Below, one piece after another: positions 57,359 through 64,000 of a stretch of DNA of 64,000 nucleotides. The first letter of the stretch is position 1; every line of letters begins with the position of its first letter. Origin of the DNA: Clostridiales bacterium (GTDB taxonomy: Bacteria > Bacillota > Clostridia > Lachnospirales > Lachnospiraceae); the NCBI GenBank assembly GCA_012839295.1, contig DUNO01000023.1:30631-94630 (forward strand), in the 5' to 3' direction. The notes under the pieces were generated by a model. That model was not told the origin of the DNA. It saw only the letters and a list, made by a program, of their open reading frames with translations, and ran no database searches. A program made the position numbers and the translations under genes.

Positions 57359-58852
57359 ATGTTAAAGAGTAAAGAGTACAAATTCTGGTTTGCAACTGGT
57401 TCCCAATCATTATATGGTGATGAATGCCTGAGAGAGGTTGCGGAGCATTCAAGAATTATTGTTGAGGCATTAAATAAATCAGGGAATTTACCCTTTGAGG
57501 TTATTTTAAAGCCAACCTTAATTGACAATGTATCCATCCGTAAGGTATTCAATGAAGCAAACGGGGATGAAAGCTGCGCCGGTGTTATCACCTGGATGCA
57601 TACCTTTTCTCCTGCGAAGTCCTGGATCCTTGGACTTCAGGAATACAGAAAACCGTTGCTCCATCTGCATACACAATTTAACGAAGAGATTCCCTACGAC
57701 ACCATCGATATGGACTTTATGAATACAAACCAGTCCGCACACGGTGACCGTGAGTTTGGACATATGGTTACCCGTATGGGCATTGAGCGTAAGGTAATTG
57801 TAGGCTACTGGAATGATGGGGAGGTCCAGAAACGGATTGCAGACTGGATGAGAACCGCAATCGGCGTAATTGAAAGCAGCCATATCAGGATCCTGCGTGT
57901 CGGTGACAATATGAGAAATGTTGCCGTAACAGAGGGCGATAAGGTAGAAGCCCAGATTAAATTCGGCTGGGAGATTGACGCATATAACATCACGGATATT
58001 GCCGAGTATGTACAGGCGGTATCAAAGGGTGACATTGATAACCTGGTAGATGAGTACTACAGTAAATATGATATTTTACTGGAGGGCAGGGATGCGGCTG
58101 AATTCAAGCGGCATGTAGCAGTACAGGCAGGAATTGAAATCGGCTTTGAGAGATTCCTGGAGGAAAAGAATTATCATGCAATTGTAACTAACTTTGAAGT
58201 GCTTGCGGGCCTGCAGCAGCTTCCGGGTCTCGCGATCCAGAGGCTGATGGAAAAGGGCTATGGTTTTGGCGGGGAAGGTGACTGGAAGACGGCAGCCATG
58301 GTCCGCCTTATGAAGATCATGGCTCAGGGCATCAAGGATGCGAAAGGTACCTCCTTCATGGAGGATTATACCTATAACCTTGTGAAAGGAAAGGAAGGAA
58401 TCCTTCAAGCCCACATGCTGGAGGTTTGCCCTACCATTGCCGAAGGTGCTGTTGGAATTAAGGTTAATCCCCTGTCCATGGGTCAGAGGGAGGATCCGGC
58501 ACGTCTTGTATTTACTTCAAAGGCGGGTAAGGGTGTTGCTACTTCCCTGATTGATCTGGGTAACCGCTTCCGCTTATTAATCAATGATGTGGAATGCCTG
58601 CCCCAGGATATCCCGATGCCTAAGCTTCCTGTAGCGACTGCCTTCTGGCGTCCGGAGCCGAATCTGGCTACCGGTGCGGAAGCGTGGATCTTAGCAGGTG
58701 GTGCGCATCATACAGCCTTCTCCTATGACTTAACTGCTGAGCAGATGGGCGATTGGGCTGCAGCGATGGGAATCGAAGCGGTGTTCATTGATAAGGACAC
58801 TACCATCAGAAGCCTGAAGAACGAGCTTCGTTGGAATTCGGTTGCCTATTAA
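57359..58852 (+). CDS. araA: L-arabinose isomerase
   Basis: KEYKFWFATGSQSLYGDECLREVAEHSR; HTFSPAKSWILGLQEYRKPLLHLHTQFNEEIPYDTIDMDFMNTNQSAHGDREFG. Confidence 0.96.
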   Translation: MLKSKEYKFWFATGSQSLYGDECLREVAEHSRIIVEALNKSGNLPFEVILKPTLIDNVSIRKVFNEANGDESCAGVITWMHTFSPAKSWILGLQEYRKPLLHLHTQFNEEIPYDTIDMDFMNTNQSAHGDREFGHMVTRMGIERKVIVGYWNDGEVQKRIADWMRTAIGVIESSHIRILRVGDNMRNVAVTEGDKVEAQIKFGWEIDAYNITDIAEYVQAVSKGDIDNLVDEYYSKYDILLEGRDAAEFKRHVAVQAGIEIGFERFLEEKNYHAIVTNFEVLAGLQQLPGLAIQRLMEKGYGFGGEGDWKTAAMVRLMKIMAQGIKDAKGTSFMEDYTYNLVKGKEGILQAHMLEVCPTIAEGAVGIKVNPLSMGQREDPARLVFTSKAGKGVATSLIDLGNRFRLLINDVECLPQDIPMPKLPVATAFWRPEPNLATGAEAWILAGGAHHTAFSYDLTAEQMGDWAAAMGIEAVFIDKDTTIRSLKNELRWNSVAY

Positions 58853-59155
58853 TGCTTATATTTATTAATGCCAGTGAAATATCAGAATGAACCTTCTTCC
58901 CCCCAGTTGATATTCATTCTGATATTATCATCTATAAATTATGTAAAAGGCTGTTTCAAAACGGAGCTTTCAGAGATATGGTTTACCTTAAACAGTGTAA
59001 TACGGTAAATGTTTTTCTGGCTTTCTTGTCCTGAAACGGCCTTTTTAATAGTGGGCTGCAGGAATTCCGAAGGGATCCTTTCGATTGCTTCATTGATAAA
59101 TGTAAATCTTTATTTATCAGAGAAAATAGGATATAATTAGCAATGATAAAGCTTA

Positions 59156-59231
59156 GATTCGAGTGCCAAAAGTAAGATTTAGGCACCCATATTCTTGCTA
59201 CAGTATACTAGGGACTTTTGGCATTCGAATC
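59156..59231. repeat. Inverted repeat upstream of parA-like gene; half-site recurs at 63872
   Basis: GATTCGAGTGCCAAAAGT (59156-59173) ... ACTTTTGGCATTCGAATC (59214-59231). Confidence 0.8.
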
Positions 59232-59282
59232 AAGGCTGATAAAGAAAAGGCATCGTAGGAATAGAAAGGCACGGGTATTAAT

Positions 59283-60074
59283 ATGAAGGAGACGAAAGTA
59301 ATTTGCTTTGCCAATAACAAAGGGGGCAGCGGGAAATCAACGACCTGTTCCAATGTAGGTTATGGTTTATCCCTGTTGGATAAAAAGGTTCTGTTAATTG
59401 ATGGGGACATGCAGCTGAACCTATCGCTGTCGTTTTTCCCGGAAGAGAAGGTTCTGGAATATGCGAGGGGGGAAGAGAATCTTTATTACGCCATTAAGCA
59501 GCAGAAGGATCTGATGGACTATATCCTTCCAACCCAGTATCCGGGACTGGATCTGATCCCTTCCACAACCTTAATGAGCTCCATCGAATACGAGCTGTTT
59601 ACAAAATGGCAAAGGGAATATATTTTAAAGAAATGCCTGGAAAGGGTTAGGGCAGAGGGTGGTTATGATTACATACTCATTGATTCGCCGCCTACCCTGG
59701 GCGGCTGGGTGATGAATATACTGAGCGCCTCCGATTATTTGATTATACCGGTGGAGGCAAGCCCCTGGGGACTCTTTGGACTTGCCAATATGCTGGAGTT
59801 CTTAAACGATGTGAAGCAAATCGCCCCAGGGCTGTCCCTGCTGGGGGTTGCCGTGACGAAGGTGGATGAGAGGAAGAATTATTTTAAGCAGACGATTGAT
59901 ACCTTGAAAGCGATCGACAACGTACATATTTTTGATTCTTATATACGGATTGACAGCTCTGTGGAGTGGGCGCAGGATAACAGCAAACCAGTGATCGCTT
60001 ATAAAAAGAGCAGCCGAAGTGCAAAGGAATATATGAATCTTGCGGAGGAGGTAGAAAAAATTGCCGGTAGGTAA
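59283..60074 (+). CDS. ParA family ATPase
   Basis: Deviant Walker A NNKGGSGKSTTCSNVGYGL; LLIDGDMQLNLSLSF; YILIDSPPTLGGWVMN. Confidence 0.92.
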   Translation: MKETKVICFANNKGGSGKSTTCSNVGYGLSLLDKKVLLIDGDMQLNLSLSFFPEEKVLEYARGEENLYYAIKQQKDLMDYILPTQYPGLDLIPSTTLMSSIEYELFTKWQREYILKKCLERVRAEGGYDYILIDSPPTLGGWVMNILSASDYLIIPVEASPWGLFGLANMLEFLNDVKQIAPGLSLLGVAVTKVDERKNYFKQTIDTLKAIDNVHIFDSYIRIDSSVEWAQDNSKPVIAYKKSSRSAKEYMNLAEEVEKIAGR

Positions 60075-60606
60075 GGGAAGTATCGTAAGAGCAACGAATG
60101 CAAGCAATCAAAATGCAGCTGTGACGGAAAAAACTGCAAAAGAAAGAGCAGAAAGGGAGCAGCCGAAGATATTAACGGATATCCCGGTGGCGCAGATTAC
60201 AGAGGTTCCGGTTTCCTGGAGGAAGCAGGACATAAGCAAGCTGGCTCTTCCCGAGCTGGTAAAATCCATTCGGAAGTTTGGTATGCTGGAGCCGGTCATA
60301 GTAAGAAGGCTGGAAGACGGCCAGTTCCAACTCTTATCCGGTGGCAGCAGGCTGCAGGCAGTGAAGGAGCTGGGCTTAGAGACAATCACTGCCAGAGTCT
60401 TTGAGGGAATCAGCGATACCCAGGCAAAGACTATTTACCGCGATCTGCACAGGAATGATGGGGCAGGAAAAGTAAAGAGCGAAGAAAAAGGCGGAGCCCT
60501 GGAACAAAAGGATCCGGATGATGGAAGAAATAAAGAAAATATCCATGAGCTGAAGTTCAAGATAGTTACAACCCTTTCCAGGGACATGCCGGATTATTTG
60601 TTGTAG
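60061..60606 (+). CDS. Short ParB/Srx N-domain protein without recognisable HTH or C-terminal dimerisation domain
   Basis: TTG start overlapping parA-like; ALPELVKSIRKFGMLEPVIVRRLEDGQFQLLSGGSRLQAVKELGLETITARVFEGISDTQAKTI; ends after ~181 aa. Confidence 0.8.
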   Translation: MPVGKGSIVRATNASNQNAAVTEKTAKERAEREQPKILTDIPVAQITEVPVSWRKQDISKLALPELVKSIRKFGMLEPVIVRRLEDGQFQLLSGGSRLQAVKELGLETITARVFEGISDTQAKTIYRDLHRNDGAGKVKSEEKGGALEQKDPDDGRNKENIHELKFKIVTTLSRDMPDYLL

Positions 60607-60679
60607 AAAAGCAATTGTAGTTATTAACGGGAAACAATAACCAAGGGAAAGTATAGTTTAAACAGGGAGGTAAATATTT

Positions 60680-62287
60680 ATGAGTCTTTTGACGAATGAT
60701 GTGAAGAATGTAATTGTGGGCGGTAAGGCAAGCGTTGGAATTGAAATGGGATCAACACGTATTAAAACAGTCCTGATCGGTGAGGACAATATGCCAATCG
60801 CCGCAGGCAGCCATGACTGGGAGAACAGTCATGTGAATGGCATCTGGACCTACAGCCTGGAGGACATCTGGGCAGGAATTAAGAGCAGCTACGCGGATAT
60901 GCTTAAGGATGTCAGGGAGAAATACGGCGTAGGGATTACAAAAGTTGCAGCCATAGGCTTTAGCGGCATGATGCATGGTTATATGGCCTTTGACAAGGAT
61001 AATAATCTTCTGGTACCCTTCCGTACCTGGAGAAATAACATAACGGGCCAGGCTTCCGAAGCCTTGACAAAGCTCTTTGATTATCCCATTCCCCAGAGGT
61101 GGACGACGGCGCATCTGTACCAGGCAATTTTAAACCAGGAAGAACATGTATCAGAGATTACCTTTGTTACCACATTGGCAGGCTACATCCATTGGAAGCT
61201 TACTGGTGAAAAGGTTCTTGGCATTGGAGAAGCCTCCGGTGTATTCCCTGTTGAGATCAGCGCGAAAGATTATAACAAGAAAATGATTGGCCAATTCAAT
61301 GAATTGATTGCACCTAAAAACTTACCTTGGACCTTAGAGGAGATTATTCCCAGGGTATTGGTGGCTGGTGAACAGGCTGGTTTACTCACTGCCGAGGGTG
61401 CAGCTCTTTTAGATGCTTCTGGAGAATTACAGGCAGGAATTCCTCTTTGCCCTCCGGAAGGTGATGCGGGAACAGGTATGGTTGCAACCAATAGTATTGC
61501 AGCCCGTACCGGTAATGTATCTGCCGGAACCTCCGTATTTGCCATGATCGTACTTGAGAAGGAGTTATCAAAGGCATATTCTGAAATAGATTTAGTAACA
61601 ACACCTGACGGTAAGCTGGTGGCTATGGCCCATTCCAATAACTGCAGCTCAGACTATGATGCCTGGATCGGGCTCTTTGATGAGGCGCTAAAGGTATTTG
61701 GTGTAGAGGTGGACAAAACAAAGCTCTATACTACACTATTTAGTATGGCTTTGCAGGGAGATCCGGAGTGTGGTGGTTTACTTTCCTATGGATATCTGTC
61801 CGGGGAGCATATGACACATTTCGAAGAAGGCCGTCCTCTCTTTGTGCGTTCTGCCAGCAGTAACTTCAACCTGGCAAACTTTATGAGGGTTAACCTGTTT
61901 ACAGCCCTGGGAGCTTTAAGAACCGGCCTGAATATCCTGTTTGAAAAGGAAAATGTTAAAGTTGATGCCATCTTAGGACATGGAGGTCTTTTTAAGACAA
62001 AGGAATATGGACAGAGAATTATGGCAGCTGCTTGTAATACACCAATCTCCATTATGGAGACGGCAGGTGAGGGCGGTGCCTGGGGTATTGCAGTTTTAGC
62101 ATCCTATATGGTGAACAAAAATGAGAATGAGTCCCTGGATGAATTCCTCTCCCATAGAATCTTCAGCGGTCAGCAGGGCAGCTGTATTGCGCCGGATCCA
62201 AGGGACGCCGAGGGCTTCAATCAGTTCTTTGAGCGTTATACCAAGGGGCTGGCCATTGAGCGGGCGGCAATTGAATATTTGGAATAA
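60680..62287 (+). CDS. FGGY-family carbohydrate kinase (ribulokinase-like)
   Basis: [58 protein letters not shown]; downstream of araA. Confidence 0.88.
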   Translation: MSLLTNDVKNVIVGGKASVGIEMGSTRIKTVLIGEDNMPIAAGSHDWENSHVNGIWTYSLEDIWAGIKSSYADMLKDVREKYGVGITKVAAIGFSGMMHGYMAFDKDNNLLVPFRTWRNNITGQASEALTKLFDYPIPQRWTTAHLYQAILNQEEHVSEITFVTTLAGYIHWKLTGEKVLGIGEASGVFPVEISAKDYNKKMIGQFNELIAPKNLPWTLEEIIPRVLVAGEQAGLLTAEGAALLDASGELQAGIPLCPPEGDAGTGMVATNSIAARTGNVSAGTSVFAMIVLEKELSKAYSEIDLVTTPDGKLVAMAHSNNCSSDYDAWIGLFDEALKVFGVEVDKTKLYTTLFSMALQGDPECGGLLSYGYLSGEHMTHFEEGRPLFVRSASSNFNLANFMRVNLFTALGALRTGLNILFEKENVKVDAILGHGGLFKTKEYGQRIMAAACNTPISIMETAGEGGAWGIAVLASYMVNKNENESLDEFLSHRIFSGQQGSCIAPDPRDAEGFNQFFERYTKGLAIERAAIEYLE

Positions 62288-62365
62288 ATCAGCGGTAAAG
62301 GGATAGAAGGACAAATTAAGATATAGGTGGAAGGGTTGGAAAAAGCAAAGGGAAAAGGGAAATAA

Positions 62366-62412
62366 AGCGAGAGAGGTCGATTTCTTAGGAATAGACTTCT
62401 CTCACCTTTTTA
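62366..62412 (+). terminator. Terminator after ribulokinase-like gene
   Basis: gcGAGAGAGGTCgatttcttaggaataGACTTCTCTCaccttttt. Confidence 0.65.
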
Positions 62413-62472
62413 ACGAACATTTGGCCGCCAGGCCATTCAATATCGGATGTGAAATGATCTTCATTTCACACT
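62411..62472 (-). repeat. Dispersed repeat family 2, copy 4, overlapping acpS stop codon
   Basis: Minus strand agTGTGAAATGaagatCATTTCACAtccgatattgaatggcctggcggccaaatgttcgtta. Confidence 0.85.
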
Positions 62473-62843
62473 AAGCTGGTGGCATAGGCAATGGCGTAAT
62501 CCGTATCATAGGACAGGGAAATAAGCACCTGCGATATACCCTTCTTCTCGGCGATATCCTTCGCCCTACCAAGTAGTGTGACCAGGGGCTGCCCATTTTC
62601 TGCCTCCAGGATCTCTATTTCATTTAACCGGATGTCATTGCCGCCGATGCTTAATGCTTTAAAGACGGCTTCTTTTCCGGCAAACCGCGTTGCGTAGCTG
62701 TATAAGGGCGTGGGGCGGCTGTTGATCAGGGTCAGTTCCTTCTTTGTAAAAGTCTTTTGAAAGAAGGGATCCTCCGGGTTTGTATTAAGTATTGTGGCAA
62801 TATGGTCAATTTTTAAAATGTCTGTTCCTATCGCGTATACCAT
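62466..62843 (-). CDS. acpS: Holo-[acyl-carrier-protein] synthase
   Basis: MVYAIGTDILKIDHI; YATRFAGKEAVFKAL; LNEIEILEAENGQP. Confidence 0.94.
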   Translation of the reverse strand: MVYAIGTDILKIDHIATILNTNPEDPFFQKTFTKKELTLINSRPTPLYSYATRFAGKEAVFKALSIGGNDIRLNEIEILEAENGQPLVTLLGRAKDIAEKKGISQVLISLSYDTDYAIAYATSLV

Positions 62844-63748
62844 TATTCAGTCTCCATCTGTTCCTTATATTTTATCAATTCCTTCTTGAAAAGCTCCAGT
62901 TCCATGCTTTTATTCCGTTGCTTCCAAATGGCAATAATATCAGAGTCCTTAGGCTGCTCCTCCAGGTCATAAATACGGATCTTCTTATCCGTAATTTTAT
63001 TGTGGCAGATGGTAACACCCGCCCCATTTTTCAGCGCCAATATCATGGAATTTAAGTTGGAGGCATACTTTACTATCTTTGGTTCAAAGCCGTTAGCATT
63101 GCATAGAGCCTTGACCTTTTCAATTCCAAGAGCAGATTCGCTGGGAGTAATCACGATAAAAGGCTCATTCTCCAGATCCTTCACCGTAAGCTTTTCCCTC
63201 CTGCTGAGGGGATTGCTGACAGGTACGGCAATTCCAAGATCCACCTTTTGGAAGTTGACCCATTCAATATCCTTAAAATTAGTCAATTCAAAATTAGGAA
63301 TAAATATAATATCCAACTCCTTAGAATTTAACTTCTCCCGGAGAGATTTAAAGCCGTAGCTTTCCAAATTAAGATCAATATTATTATACTTTTCCTGGAA
63401 GGAGGCCGTCAATTCAGTAAAAGCCTCGCCAATCTGGAAAGTATCCGTACAGCCGATATTCAAGTGTCCAATCGCCGTATGGTGCAACAGCTTCGCATTA
63501 TAAATCGAATCCATCATCATCTCTTCTATGACAGACCACTCCTTATAAATCTGCTCCCCCTCCGGGGTCAGAGCCACAGAACGCTTATTCCGGATTAACA
63601 AAGGAAAGCCCAGCTCTTCCTCAAGTACCTGGATCTGCTTACTCAAAGCAGGCTGCGATATAAACAAGATCTTAGAGGCAGCGGTAAAATTCAAAACTCT
63701 CGCTATAGTCAAAAAATAGTGTATCTGCAAGAATGTAATTCGATGCAT
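62843..63748 (-). CDS. LysR family transcriptional regulator
   Basis: N-term HTH LQIHYFLTIARVLNFTAASKILFISQPALSKQIQVLEEELGFPLLIRNKRSVALTPEG. Confidence 0.93.
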   Translation of the reverse strand: MHRITFLQIHYFLTIARVLNFTAASKILFISQPALSKQIQVLEEELGFPLLIRNKRSVALTPEGEQIYKEWSVIEEMMMDSIYNAKLLHHTAIGHLNIGCTDTFQIGEAFTELTASFQEKYNNIDLNLESYGFKSLREKLNSKELDIIFIPNFELTNFKDIEWVNFQKVDLGIAVPVSNPLSRREKLTVKDLENEPFIVITPSESALGIEKVKALCNANGFEPKIVKYASNLNSMILALKNGAGVTICHNKITDKKIRIYDLEEQPKDSDIIAIWKQRNKSMELELFKKELIKYKEQMETE

Positions 63749-63949
63749 GGCTTCTCCTTTCCTGGGTATAGTAATTGCAAAGCTCAGAAACCGTCGTTTT
63801 TAATCCAATTAATGCAGATTTCTAAGCGCAATTAGCGCGCCAATTATATTGTTTCGCAATTACCAGGGTATGATTCGAATGTCAAAAGTCCTCATAAAAC
63901 TAACGCGGTGAATCTGAGGGTAGCTATGTCCATCTGGGCGCAGACCGGG

Positions 63950-63986
63950 CATCCCATGATTGCCTGCACTTGGCAATTATGGGATG
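63950..63986. repeat. Near-perfect hairpin at window end
   Basis: CATCCCATgATTGCC tgcact tGGCAATtATGGGATG. Confidence 0.65.
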
Positions 63987-64000
63987 TTAAAGGCAAGCCC

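Noticed and set aside
1-64000. tRNA or rRNA genes
   Set aside because: No tRNA-like GTTCGA-type arm with acceptor pairing or rRNA sequence noticed on reading; absence not proven without tRNAscan-SE/barrnap.

Overview
The window is a 64 kb piece of chromosome from a spore-forming, low-to-mid GC Firmicute. The gene content (spoIIA, spoVA, SpoIID, SleB-like hydrolase, DUF6514, DUF4250) looks like Lachnospiraceae/Clostridia, but the genus is inference only. Recognisable CDSs include thrC, an S-layer-like protein, an O-antigen ligase, pflB, znuABC-like genes, typA, dapB/dapA, a Gld-like ABC cassette, spoIIAA-AB-sigF, spoVAC-VAD-VAE, PBP1A, rarA, an ara operon, acpS and a LysR regulator. Mobile debris includes an intact-looking IS256 element with an 8-bp target duplication, an ISL3 pseudo-element, IS66 remnants and a collapsed group II intron. 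Two riboswitches are readable by eye: a ZTP (pfl motif) riboswitch before pflB and a lysine riboswitch before dapA. The most interesting unexplained signals are: (1) short tandem GGAGG-loop-CCTCC hairpin arrays just upstream of start codons of at least three unrelated genes, with n+1 SD-like and n anti-SD-like motifs; (2) at least two families of dispersed structured repeats, some overlapping stop codons or the spoIIAB reading frame; (3) a tandem hairpin insertion between spoIIAA and spoIIAB; (4) an orphan ParA / short ParB pair inside the arabinose operon. All calls come from reading the sequence and ORF track; no database or folding program was run.
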